Shown here piece after piece: positions 7,969 to 16,394 of a stretch of DNA of 43,920 nt. Position 1 is the first letter of the stretch, and the number at the start of each line of letters is the position of its first letter. Source of the stretch: Actinokineospora spheciospongiae (GTDB taxonomy: Bacteria > Actinomycetota > Actinomycetes > Mycobacteriales > Pseudonocardiaceae); NCBI RefSeq assembly GCF_000564855.1, contig NZ_AYXG01000220.1, positions 1 to 43,920 of the forward strand, written 5' to 3'. The notes beneath the pieces were generated by a model. That model saw only the letters and a list, made by a program, of their open reading frames with translations. It was not told the DNA's origin and did no database searches. A program made the translations under genes and the position numbers.

Positions 7969-9162
7969 ATGACCACGATCCAGAAGCAGGCGAACAACCA
8001 GATCGCCCACCTGTCCGCCGAGGACATCGAGCGCATCGGCGTTGAACTCGACGCGATCCGCGAGCAGGTGATCGCAGGCCGCGGCGCCGACGACGCCGCC
8101 TACATCCGCCGGGTGATCACCACCCAGCGGGTGCTGGAGATGGGCGGCCGCACCGTCCTGCTCGCCTCCCTGTTCCCGCCCGCCTGGTTCCTCGGCACCG
8201 CCGCGCTGACGGTGGCGAAGATCCTGGAGAACATGGAGATCGGCCACAACGTCCTGCACGGGCAGTGGGACTGGATGCGCGACCCGAAGATCCACTCCAC
8301 CACCTGGGAGTGGGACCACGCCACCCCCGCGGAGCAGTGGAAGCACTCGCACAACCAACTGCACCACACCTACACCAACGTCCTGGGCAAGGACAACGAC
8401 CTCGGCTACGGCATCATGCGCGTCGACGAGGGCCAGCGGTGGCACCCGTTCCACCTGGGACAGCCGCTGTGGAACTTCGTCAACGCCTGCATCTTCCAGT
8501 ACGGGATCGCCGCCTACGACCTGGAGCTGGGCAAGAACCTGGCGAAGTCCCGGCGCGGCGCCCCGGAGTTCCGCGCCCGCGTGAAGCAGACCCTGCGCAA
8601 GATCGGGCAGCAGGTCACCAAGGACTACGTCGTGCACCCGCTGCTGTCGGGCCCGTCGGCCGCCACGACGATCACGGCCAACCTCACCGCGAACTTCATC
8701 CGCAACCTGTGGTCGCACTCGGTGATCATGTGCGGCCACTTCCCCGAGGGCGTCGAAACGTTCGAACGCACCTCCATCGAGGGCGAGACCCGCGGCGAGT
8801 GGTACCTGCGGCAGATGCTCGGCTCGGCCAACATCAGCGGCAGCAGGCTCATGCACGTCATGACCGGCAACCTGTCCTACCAGATCGAGCACCACCTGTT
8901 CCCGGACCTGCCCAGCAACCGGTACCAGGAGATCGCCCCGAAGGTGCGCGACCTGTTCCAGCGGTACGGGCTCAGCTACACCACCGGCAGCCTCCCCCGC
9001 CAGGTCGCCTCCGCCTGGAAGAAGGTCATCCGCCTGTCCCTGCCCAACAACTTCTTCGGCCACTCCGAACCCGTCCGGCCGCGCGGGGCCGCACCGGCCC
9101 CCGTCGTCATGCGGGTGCCGAACACCCCCGAGGCGGAACTGGTGTCCACCTCCTCCCGGTGA
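7969..9162 (+). CDS. Membrane fatty acid desaturase (DesA3-like)
   Basis: A 397-residue integral membrane acyl-CoA desaturase that would introduce a double bond, most likely delta-9, using electrons from the reductase encoded just upstream. All three di-iron histidine boxes are present: HNVLHG near residue 91, HSHNQLHH near 127 and QIEHH near 307. Hydrophobic segments lie before the first box and in the middle. The C-terminal tail after about residue 360 is Pro/Ala-rich and probably disordered. Length matches the mycobacterial DesA3 family. The pair is probably controlled by the divergent PucR regulator. Confidence 0.95.
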   Translation: MTTIQKQANNQIAHLSAEDIERIGVELDAIREQVIAGRGADDAAYIRRVITTQRVLEMGGRTVLLASLFPPAWFLGTAALTVAKILENMEIGHNVLHGQWDWMRDPKIHSTTWEWDHATPAEQWKHSHNQLHHTYTNVLGKDNDLGYGIMRVDEGQRWHPFHLGQPLWNFVNACIFQYGIAAYDLELGKNLAKSRRGAPEFRARVKQTLRKIGQQVTKDYVVHPLLSGPSAATTITANLTANFIRNLWSHSVIMCGHFPEGVETFERTSIEGETRGEWYLRQMLGSANISGSRLMHVMTGNLSYQIEHHLFPDLPSNRYQEIAPKVRDLFQRYGLSYTTGSLPRQVASAWKKVIRLSLPNNFFGHSEPVRPRGAAPAPVVMRVPNTPEAELVSTSSR

Positions 9163-9283
9163 GGCACGGGGCAGGCCGAAACCCGTTCCACATCGGCACG
9201 GCAACCGGCCGCCCCGAACCCAACCGGCGCAGCAACGTCCACCCGGCCGGGTACACCCGCGAAACCCCGACGACCCGAAGCCG

Positions 9284-11629
9284 TCACCGGGTCAGGTCAG
9301 CCGTGATCGGCCCCGGACGCCGGTCGGGGACGAAGCTGTAGCTCAACCCCGTCGCGGTCTGCTTGATCGTGGTGTGCCCCGCGGTGCGGCACTGCTGGTT
9401 GGGTGAAGCGGGATCGGGTTCCCGCGCCTCGCGCAGCACGATCGCCTCCTGCGTGCCCCGTTCCAGCGTCAGGACGCCAACGCAGCCGAGCCCACCGTAG
9501 GTCGCCGTACCCACCTGCTCCCCGAACTGGCCTTGTTCCAGCGAGATCTCAGCGGTGTAGTCCTTCGCGCGCGGGTCCTGCGCCGCCATCGGGTCCTGCA
9601 CGCGGCCCGCCTTCCAGGCCCCGAGCCAGCCGGTCGGCACGCGCCCCACCTGTTCGGTGCACTGCGAGGTGGTCAGCAGGGTGGACATGTCGCGCTTCGG
9701 GTAGGGGCCGACGATGCCGCTGTTGACGTCGATCAGCGCCGTGTCCCCCCACAGGCCCCGGTACCCGTACCAGGGTTGGTCGCGCAGGGCTCGCACGTCG
9801 GTCCAGGTCTGCCAGCGGGTGTTCCTGGCGGTCTTGTCGGTGCCCACCTGCTTCCCGTCGGCCCGTGAGAACTCCCCCGCGAAGCCGTAGGAGGCGTGCG
9901 AGCCACTCGCCGAGAAGGTCACGGGGTGGTCGCCCTCGGTGTCGAGGCGTTCCCAGGTGATCTGGCAGGGGGGCACCTCGTGCTTCGAGAACGCCACCGC
10001 GACCGGCCGGTCGCCGTCGACCTGCACGGCGACCCGCTCCCAGTCGGCCTCGTGGTTGTTGAGGAAGTCGTTGTAGGCGTACAAGAACCAGTAGACGTAC
10101 GCGCCGACCCCCGGGCGCTGACCCGGCAGGTACTCCCAGTACACGGGTGCGGTGACCGTCCCGTCGACGGGTTTGTCGCCGTCCCGGGCGTCGTCGTCGA
10201 GGTCGAGGAGGAACCCCTTGCCGCTGCCGTCCTCGGCCGCCAGGTCGGAGCGGAACACCACCGGTTCGTCGCTCGGGGAGCAGTCGCGCTGGTTGCGGCG
10301 CAGCGCCGGGCTGGTGTGCTCGCCGCGGCCGAGCTTGACCGGATCGGCGCGCTCGGCGACGAGCCTCGGGTCACCGCAGGGCGGGCCGTGGTCGAACCGC
10401 AGGGTGGAGCGGCGCACGAACTCCCCCGCGTCGACGGGGAAGTTCTTCTCGTCCTGGTGCAACCACACCTCCGGCGCGAACCGCTCGGCCAGGGCCTGGT
10501 CGCCCTGCTCCACCGGCACCGCGGGCAACGCCGGGGTCCATACCCGGTCCACGTCGGTCGCCACCGGGGTGCGGGTGCCGCCGTTGACGAGGGAGAGGTC
10601 CTTGTCGCGGGACAGCTCCACCGACGTGCCGTCGCCCAGTTCGCGCACCGAGGCCAGGTCGCGGTCGTCGGTGCGGGTCCAGTCGACGCCGTCGTGCCGC
10701 CACTGCTGGTGCGGGACCAGGTCGGTGCACCGGGGCTGCTCCAGCGGGTCCGCCTGCTCGCACTTCCAGGTCCACGCGGTGGTGCGGATCGTGCCGTCGG
10801 ACGCCCACCACAGGTGCTCGCGCGCACTGTTCCACGACTCGTCGGGCACGTCCGGCGTCTGCTCGCGCAGCCGCCGGTCGGTGGTCACCACCTGCGGCGC
10901 CGGACTGGTCGGGTCGAACCAGACGACCGACGCGGTCCCGGTCTGCGCGCCGGTCGACCCACTGGCGAGGTAGGCGTACCCGGGGGCGTCGCGCCACCCG
11001 CGCGGCGTGTACGCGCCGCCCGACGGTGTGCCGAGGTGGCCGGTGTTCCCGACCGTGGTGCTCGTGCCGGTGGCGGGTTGGAAGACGACGACGTCGGTGA
11101 GCGGCCTCGCGCCGTCCTCGGTGATCCGGAACATGACCAGGCGGTCGCCCGCGCCGTCGATGCCCAGCAGCCCCTTGCCCCCCGCGAGGTCCGGTCGCAC
11201 GGCCTCCTCCGCGCGCAACGTGGTGACGTCGTGGACGGCCATCTCCTTCGGGCTGTACCCGTCGATGGAGTAGACCTTGCCGTCGGCGACAGCGAGGTGC
11301 GAGCACTCGCAGGGCGCGGTCGCCGTGGCACCGGTGGCGGTGTCGATCGACACCAGTCGGGTCGAGGTGGCCACGACCACCCGGGAACCGCCCGGAACCC
11401 ACTCGGCGTCGACGACGTTCTCGTTCTCCGCCAAGGCGATGTCGGCGACGGCCGCGGCGCCGCGCAGCACCCGCACAGCGTCAGGCGTCGCGTAGGCCAC
11501 GACAGGTGGGACGGCGACCTGCTGCGGCGCGACGCGCTCGGTCTTCGCGGGAGGCGTTGGCGGAGAGGAGGTGCACGACGCAGCCGCCATCACCGCCATA
11601 CCCCACACGATCGGTTTCAGCCCACGCAC
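9284..11629 (-). CDS. Secreted lipoprotein with Vps62-like domain
   Basis: A 781-residue exported protein. The GTG start at 11629 has AAGGGG 8 bases upstream. A hydrophobic segment ends in AASC with Cys 19 as the lipidation site. Residues about 40-330 contain repeated beta-rich blades suggestive of a propeller. After LAERFAPEVWLHQDEKNFPV the sequence resembles Vps62-related proteins: aromatic-rich YVYWFLYAYNDFLNNHEADW, then the FSKH segment. Vps62 proteins occur in fungi and bacteria and have no firmly known biochemical role. It lies 71 bp downstream of the ion-channel gene on the same strand, so co-transcription is likely. The frame stays open upstream through the channel gene in a different register; that part is not coding. 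Confidence 0.82.
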   Translation of the reverse strand: MRGLKPIVWGMAVMAAASCTSSPPTPPAKTERVAPQQVAVPPVVAYATPDAVRVLRGAAAVADIALAENENVVDAEWVPGGSRVVVATSTRLVSIDTATGATATAPCECSHLAVADGKVYSIDGYSPKEMAVHDVTTLRAEEAVRPDLAGGKGLLGIDGAGDRLVMFRITEDGARPLTDVVVFQPATGTSTTVGNTGHLGTPSGGAYTPRGWRDAPGYAYLASGSTGAQTGTASVVWFDPTSPAPQVVTTDRRLREQTPDVPDESWNSAREHLWWASDGTIRTTAWTWKCEQADPLEQPRCTDLVPHQQWRHDGVDWTRTDDRDLASVRELGDGTSVELSRDKDLSLVNGGTRTPVATDVDRVWTPALPAVPVEQGDQALAERFAPEVWLHQDEKNFPVDAGEFVRRSTLRFDHGPPCGDPRLVAERADPVKLGRGEHTSPALRRNQRDCSPSDEPVVFRSDLAAEDGSGKGFLLDLDDDARDGDKPVDGTVTAPVYWEYLPGQRPGVGAYVYWFLYAYNDFLNNHEADWERVAVQVDGDRPVAVAFSKHEVPPCQITWERLDTEGDHPVTFSASGSHASYGFAGEFSRADGKQVGTDKTARNTRWQTWTDVRALRDQPWYGYRGLWGDTALIDVNSGIVGPYPKRDMSTLLTTSQCTEQVGRVPTGWLGAWKAGRVQDPMAAQDPRAKDYTAEISLEQGQFGEQVGTATYGGLGCVGVLTLERGTQEAIVLREAREPDPASPNQQCRTAGHTTIKQTATGLSYSFVPDRRPGPITADLTR

Positions 11630-11700
11630 AGCAGTCCCCTTCCCCCGAAACCCCTGGGTGGACAGTAGCGCTCGGGTCCGACGGAAATGGGCCTTTCGGC

Positions 11701-14268
11701 TCAGGCGAAGACGACGGCGTAGGTGAGGGCGACCGCGGTGACCGCGGCCGGGTAGACGATGCGCGCCCCGACGGTGATGCGGGCGGCGATGTCGTCGCGG
11801 CCGGTGGAGGTCAGCCGCTGGCGCACGAGGTGGGTCAGCAGGCAGCAGGTGGCCATCAGGATGAAGGCGTAGTAGGCCCATTCGATGGCCACGGTGTAGC
11901 TGACCTCGGGCAGCGGGGAGGTCACCGCCGCCAGCAGGACCGCGCTGGTGAGGATGGCGGTGATGCCGATGCTGTACCCGGCGGCGAAACCCGGGGGGAA
12001 GTACAGCGACAGGTAGGTCAGGGCGACGAGCAGCGCCAGCGGCAGCAGGTTCTTGACCAGGAACCCGCCGATGTCGCGCTGCACGCGGACGTCGGCGACG
12101 TACTGGCTGTAGTAGGTGCCGGTGCCCGTGTCGAAGGCGGGGTCGCCGAGTTCGGCGGTGCTGCCGACCGTCTCGCGGTAGAACTGGACCTCCTCGGCCG
12201 TCCAGTTCGGGATGCCATCGATGCTGGCGGAGGCGTTGGCGCCCCCGCGCAGCCGCTCGGACTGGGACCGGGTCAGCACCGCGGGGTCGGTGACGTAGAC
12301 CAGTTGGGTCTCGGGCAGCAGCCGGTTCTGCAGGACCAGGGTGACGTGCTGGTGGTCGAAGGGGAAGTCGCGGAAGTCGAAGGCGGCTTTGAACTCCTCG
12401 GCCACCCGGTAGAGCCGGTAGTGCTGACCGTCGGTGGTCGAGGTGCGCAGGGGCGCGCCGAGGGCCAGGTCGGGGTCGACGGCGTTGACGAAGGTCAGGT
12501 CGGCGGCGGTGTCGTCGCCGGTGTAGCGCAACCACAGGAAGAAGTCGGCGAAGAAGGTGCCGTCCTCGGTGTCCAGCTCGCCGACCTCGTTGAGGTTGAC
12601 GCCCGCGGTGACGACCCGGCGCGCGGTCAGTAGCTGCCCGTCGAGCTCCACCGCCCGCCCCGCCGCGACGTCCTCGGCGGCGCCGACCCCGGGTCGCGGG
12701 GCGTAGGGGGCGAGCTGCACGGGCGCGGAGACGAACCGGGACCCGTTGCTCCTGACCACCGCGATCTCCCGCCCGGTCGACCCGCCCGGGTCGAACCGGA
12801 TCGGGCCCAGCACCCCCTCGGGCGCGGTCTCCGCGCTGGTCATGGCGGCCAGCGCGGCGCGGACCCGGCGCCGGTCGCCCGCGCGGCCGTCCTCGGTGGC
12901 CTCCAGGTCGGGGGTGCGCAGGGCGTGCAGCGCGGCGATGGCGCTCTCGTAGGCGGTGGCGGCGTGCCAGCTCGGGGTGTAGCCGTGGATCGCCCGGAAC
13001 GAGGTGGCCCACTGCAACGCGGAGCCGGTGAGGGCGTCGCGGGACATCGGTGCGACGGCGTAGACCTCCCCCAGCGGTGGCGCGGGTCGGTGCTGGGCCA
13101 GCTTCGCCGAGACGGCGTCGTGGAAGTACTCGTCGGCGAGCGCGTCGGCGGCGAACAGCGGGGCGGTGATCCCGGCGGCGCGCAGGGCGGTGACCGCCCG
13201 CAGGCCCTGCTCGGCCTGGGCGGCCAGCAGGATGGGACCGGGGTCCGGGTCGGCGCGCAGGGTCGCCACCGCTTCCGCCAGCGCGTCCCCGGCCCGGGCG
13301 TCCTCGGCCCGGGCGGGGGCGATGGTCAGGTCGTGCGCGACGGTGCCCCGGGCACCGAACGCGGCGACGAAGCCCTCGTGGATGCCCCGGCCGTACTCGG
13401 TGTCCTCGCTCAGGACCGACACCCTGGACGCGCCCAGGACCTCGGCCAGGTAGACCGCCGCGAACCCGCTCTGCGCGTGGTTGCCGAACACCGTCCGGAA
13501 GTACCACGGGTTCTCGGTGGTGAGCCGGTCGGCCGTGGCGCTCGGCGTGATCGCGGCCAGCTCCGCCCCGGCGTAGACCGGGGCCGCGGCCAGTGAGGTG
13601 TCGCTGAGCACGTGCCCGACCACCGCCAGCGCGCGCCCGTCCTCCACGACCTCCTCGGCCCGCACCCGCGCCCGGCCGACGTCGTCACCGTCGTCGAAGA
13701 CCAGCAGCTCCACCGGGTGGCCGTTGACCCCACCCGCCTGGTTGGCCTCGTCCAAGGCCATCCGCACCGCGTCCACCACGCCGCGCGCCACCTCGGGTTC
13801 CGGGCCGGTGAGCCCGGCGACCAGCGCCAGGTGCACCGGGTCCGGGTGGCCCGCCCGCTCGATCCCCCACCCCGCCCCCGCCAGCACCACGAGCACGCCC
13901 GCCACCGCCACCCACCGCCACCGCCGCCGCTTCCCCACCGCCACCTCGGGTTCCGGTTCGGGCGGCAGGGGCGGTTCGACCGCCCACTCCACCTCCACCG
14001 GCGCGACAGCCTCCACACCGCGCAACCGCCGCAGGGACCGCCGGGTCCGCGTGCTCGGCCGGGCGGCCAACGCCTTCTCCAGGCAGAACCTGCGCTCACC
14101 GTCCCGCTCGACCAGAGCGGCCAACCACACCCAGGCGGGCTCGTAGCCCGCGTCCTGCAACAGCGCCTCCCGCAGCACACCACGCGCGCCGGCGGCATCA
14201 CCCGACTCCGCCAACCCGATCGCCCTGCGGGTGGCCTCGGCCGCCCGCAACGCCTCACCGCCTGCCAC
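11701..14268 (-). CDS. TPR-PBP1-pentameric ligand-gated ion channel fusion
   Basis: An 855-residue membrane protein with four modules. Residues 5-84 are TPR-like helices. Residues 117-135 form a membrane helix after an RRRWRW patch, putting the TPR inside the cell. Residues 144-515 form a type 1 periplasmic binding fold of the LivJ/ANF-receptor kind (DAVRMALDEANQAGGVNG, then DTEYGRGIHEGFVAAF). Residues 545-855 form a pentameric ligand-gated channel: beta-sandwich with the Pro-loop hallmark DFRDFPFDHQ at 631-640, then M1 737-757, M2 762-782, M3 791-813 and M4 832-853, whose ARIVYPAA matches GLIC-type M4. M2 reads SIGITAILTS, with Ser 2', Thr 6' and Leu 9'. The GTG start has AGGAGG 6 bases upstream. 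Topology is consistent throughout. The ligand is unknown; the PBP subfamily usually binds amino acids or amides. Confidence 0.87.
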   Translation of the reverse strand: MAGGEALRAAEATRRAIGLAESGDAAGARGVLREALLQDAGYEPAWVWLAALVERDGERRFCLEKALAARPSTRTRRSLRRLRGVEAVAPVEVEWAVEPPLPPEPEPEVAVGKRRRWRWVAVAGVLVVLAGAGWGIERAGHPDPVHLALVAGLTGPEPEVARGVVDAVRMALDEANQAGGVNGHPVELLVFDDGDDVGRARVRAEEVVEDGRALAVVGHVLSDTSLAAAPVYAGAELAAITPSATADRLTTENPWYFRTVFGNHAQSGFAAVYLAEVLGASRVSVLSEDTEYGRGIHEGFVAAFGARGTVAHDLTIAPARAEDARAGDALAEAVATLRADPDPGPILLAAQAEQGLRAVTALRAAGITAPLFAADALADEYFHDAVSAKLAQHRPAPPLGEVYAVAPMSRDALTGSALQWATSFRAIHGYTPSWHAATAYESAIAALHALRTPDLEATEDGRAGDRRRVRAALAAMTSAETAPEGVLGPIRFDPGGSTGREIAVVRSNGSRFVSAPVQLAPYAPRPGVGAAEDVAAGRAVELDGQLLTARRVVTAGVNLNEVGELDTEDGTFFADFFLWLRYTGDDTAADLTFVNAVDPDLALGAPLRTSTTDGQHYRLYRVAEEFKAAFDFRDFPFDHQHVTLVLQNRLLPETQLVYVTDPAVLTRSQSERLRGGANASASIDGIPNWTAEEVQFYRETVGSTAELGDPAFDTGTGTYYSQYVADVRVQRDIGGFLVKNLLPLALLVALTYLSLYFPPGFAAGYSIGITAILTSAVLLAAVTSPLPEVSYTVAIEWAYYAFILMATCCLLTHLVRQRLTSTGRDDIAARITVGARIVYPAAVTAVALTYAVVFA

Positions 14269-14714
14269 GCCGACCTCCTCGGAGGTCGTCCACGGCGCCG
14301 GGGGCCCCGCGCCCGCGCTGCGGCCGGTCCGGGATCACGAGACACCTCATTTCGCGGCATTGGTTTTCGAGGCAGTTCTCGCGCTCTCCCCCCTGCTTAA
14401 CGCATCCCCGGCAATTGATCCACAATCGGGGCGAGCGCCACCCCTCCTGACGCCATCAGCCCCTCCGCGAGTGACCCCCGTCCGGGAACCGCCACCGTCG
14501 GTGACTCGGCGACGGTGGGACTGATGCGGGGTGGTTGCGGGGTTCTGTGCTTCGAGGACCCGCCCCAGGAGTTCAGAAGAGGGTGACGGGGTGTGGGTCT
14601 CCCCCTGCTCGGACAGCGACCACGGGGAGGTCGTCGTCCGCGGCCTGACCACCTCGCACTCCTGACCGCCGCGGAATCATGCGTGAGCCGCCCTCCCGCG
14701 GGTAGCCCGTGACC
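14269..14714. other. Intergenic region with promoters only
   Basis: No convincing gene is seen in 446 bp. The stretch 14341-14425 is relatively AT-rich and probably holds the channel-gene promoter (a loose minus-strand TTGTGG and TTAAGC about 19 bp apart). A 25-codon frame near 14590-14665 lacks homology and a ribosome site. It was not called. Confidence 0.4.
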
Positions 14715-15128
14715 ATGGAGGACAACCAGTTCGAGGACAACCACATCGACACCCCCCTGGTCCGGTCGTTCGTCGCCGCGCTGCGCCGGTTCGAGCAGAA
14801 CTCCGAACCGGCGGACCTGGTCGACCTTTTCGCCGACGGCGCGACCGCCACCCGGCTCGACTCCCGTGGTGACCGCACCGATGTGGAGGCCTTCTGGCGG
14901 GAGTACCGGGAGCAGTTCCAGGACCTGTCGACGACGTTCGTCAACGCCGTCGAAGGCCCTGACCAGTGCGCTCTGGAGTGGACGAGCAAGGCGACGATGC
15001 CGGACGGGCGCCCGGTGGAGTACCGCGGCGTCACCGTCCTCGACCTCGACGGTGAGCGGATCGCGCGCCTGCGGACCTACTACGACTCGGCCGTGTTCGT
15101 CACCGTCCCGGCGGGCGTGGGCCGGTGA
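14715..15128 (+). CDS. SnoaL-like/NTF2-fold protein
   Basis: A 137-residue cytoplasmic protein of the SnoaL-like NTF2 superfamily, a cone-shaped fold used by isomerases, hydrolases and ligand-binding proteins. It has the typical pattern: an N-terminal helix (FVAALRRFEQNSEPADLVDLFADGA), then FWREYREQFQDLSTTFVNAVEG, EWTSKATMPDGRPVEYRGV, and a C-terminal strand ending RTYYDSAVFV. No catalytic residues can be assigned. The ATG at 14715 is preferred; GTG at 14709 is in frame two codons earlier, and neither has a clear ribosome site. It ends in a terminator shared with the decayed gene on the other strand. Confidence 0.8.
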   Translation: MEDNQFEDNHIDTPLVRSFVAALRRFEQNSEPADLVDLFADGATATRLDSRGDRTDVEAFWREYREQFQDLSTTFVNAVEGPDQCALEWTSKATMPDGRPVEYRGVTVLDLDGERIARLRTYYDSAVFVTVPAGVGR

Positions 15129-15134
15129 GAGCGC

Positions 15135-15173
15135 GGCGCCCGGGGGCTCGCACCGCCGGAGCCCTCGGGCGCC
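15135..15173. terminator. Bidirectional terminator
   Basis: The arms 15135-15149 and 15159-15173 pair over 15 bp with a single G-U. The hairpin lies 7 bases after the SnoaL-like stop and 11 bases beyond the end of the convergent pseudogene. Confidence 0.8.
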
Positions 15174-15183
15174 GTGCCGCGCG

Positions 15184-16178
15184 TCAGTTGATGAAGTAGC
15201 CGAACACGTCGACGACGAGGTCGAGCGAGCCGCCGCTGCCGTTGTGGAACGTCTGCCGGTCACCGCCGACGAGGGTCAGGTTGGGCACCGTCTGCCCGGG
15301 CCCCAAGTTGACCGTCGAGGACAGCGGACGGGACGGGGTGGACGGGTGGACCGTCAGGTAACCGCCCGTCTGTGGGTTGGTGACCGTCGGGTTCGCCACG
15401 ACGGCGAACGGGAGGGTGGGACCGGAGTACTCGACGGTGGCGAAGGCGCGGTCGCCGCGGGCCGGGATCGCCTGCGGGGTCCCGCCTTGACCCAGGCCGG
15501 TGCGGGTGTCGACCCGGCGGGTCGGGGTCCACGGAACCTAGCGGCCCGCGTCGGCGGTGGCGGCGGTGAAGTAGCCGGTGACGTCGACCACGACGTCGGT
15601 GGTGGCGTTGGCGAACAGGGAGACCTTCCCGTCCGCGCCCACCGGTGCGATGACCGCGTTCGACACGGTCTGGCCCGGGGCGAAGTTCACGTTGGACACG
15701 GGAGGCCGGGCGGTGCCGTCGGCGTGGGCGGTCGGGTACCCGCCCAGGGTGGGGTTGGTGACGGTCAGGTTGAGCACCACCGCGGTGGCGCCCACCGGGA
15801 CGCCCGCGCTGCCGCCGACCTTCAACCGGGCGGTGGCGAAGACCCGGCGACGCGGACACCCTCGCTCACCGGGGCGGGCAGGACGTTGCCCGCGACGACG
15901 TTGTCGGACCCGCCCTCGACCGCGATGCCGTTGCGGGTGTTCTCGGTCATCCAGGCCCGGGTGATCGAGTCGATGACGACCCGCTGCCCGGGTTCGACGA
16001 CGTCGGCCGCGCGCTGCGGGGTGCAGAAGGGCACCGCCTGCGACCCGGGTCCGGTGTCCGAGCAGGACGAGGTGCCCGGGTGGACGTACAGCACCGCGGG
16101 GGCGGCCTGCGCCACCGGACCGGTGATCAACCCGGCCGCCACGACGGCAGCCGACACCACGACGCGCCTGCGCGACAT
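15184..16178 (-). pseudogene. Decayed secreted beta-helix protein gene
   Basis: Three coding pieces of one secreted protein remain. Piece 1 (ATG 16178, GGAGG 5 bases upstream) has a clean signal peptide ([20 protein letters not shown]) and the start of a parallel beta-helix family domain ([20 protein letters not shown]), but jumps quickly from VVEPGQ to a SDNVVAGN segment, as if most of the helix were deleted. A frameshift near 15845-15855 leads to piece 2 ([10 protein letters not shown] to [11 protein letters not shown]), which hits an in-frame TAG at 15538-15540. Related proteins read R-Y-V-P-x-T-P-T-R at that point, so a Tyr codon probably became TAG. Piece 3 continues in the same frame ([16 protein letters not shown] to [10 protein letters not shown]). 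A sequencing error could explain one lesion, not both plus the deletion. Confidence 0.7.
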
Positions 16179-16347
16179 GCGTTCCTCCGAGAGCCCCAGC
16201 AGCCCCCGGAACGGGCGGGCGGCGCCAGCGTAACCGGCGGCGTTTCGGCAGCAGGAACGCAATGCGATGTGAATGTCCGCCGTTTTCCCGGCCATTCCAG
16301 GGGGTTGGGAACCGACGGCCGCGTCGGTCGCCCGAACCGCTGTGTCC

Positions 16348-16387
16348 GGCGGCGTCGCCCGGCCCGTGCGGGCGGGGCGACGCCGCC
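16348..16387 (-). terminator. Terminator of the fibronectin-III protein gene
   Basis: A perfect 13-bp stem (16348-16360 with 16375-16387) encloses a further 4-bp GCCC/GGGC stem, giving one long hairpin. It starts 7 bases beyond the stop codon at 16395. Confidence 0.8.
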
Positions 16388-16394
16388 GGGTGGG

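Noticed and set aside
9284-13507. One 1407-codon minus frame that would fuse the lipoprotein to sequence inside the channel gene
   Set aside because: The upstream part is an Arg/Gly/Pro-rich shadow of the channel gene in another register. GTG 11629 has a ribosome site and begins a lipoprotein signal.
14590-14664. A 25-codon frame before the SnoaL-like gene, considered as a DUF397-like remnant
   Set aside because: No DUF397 hallmark (W-x-KSSYS) and no ribosome site.
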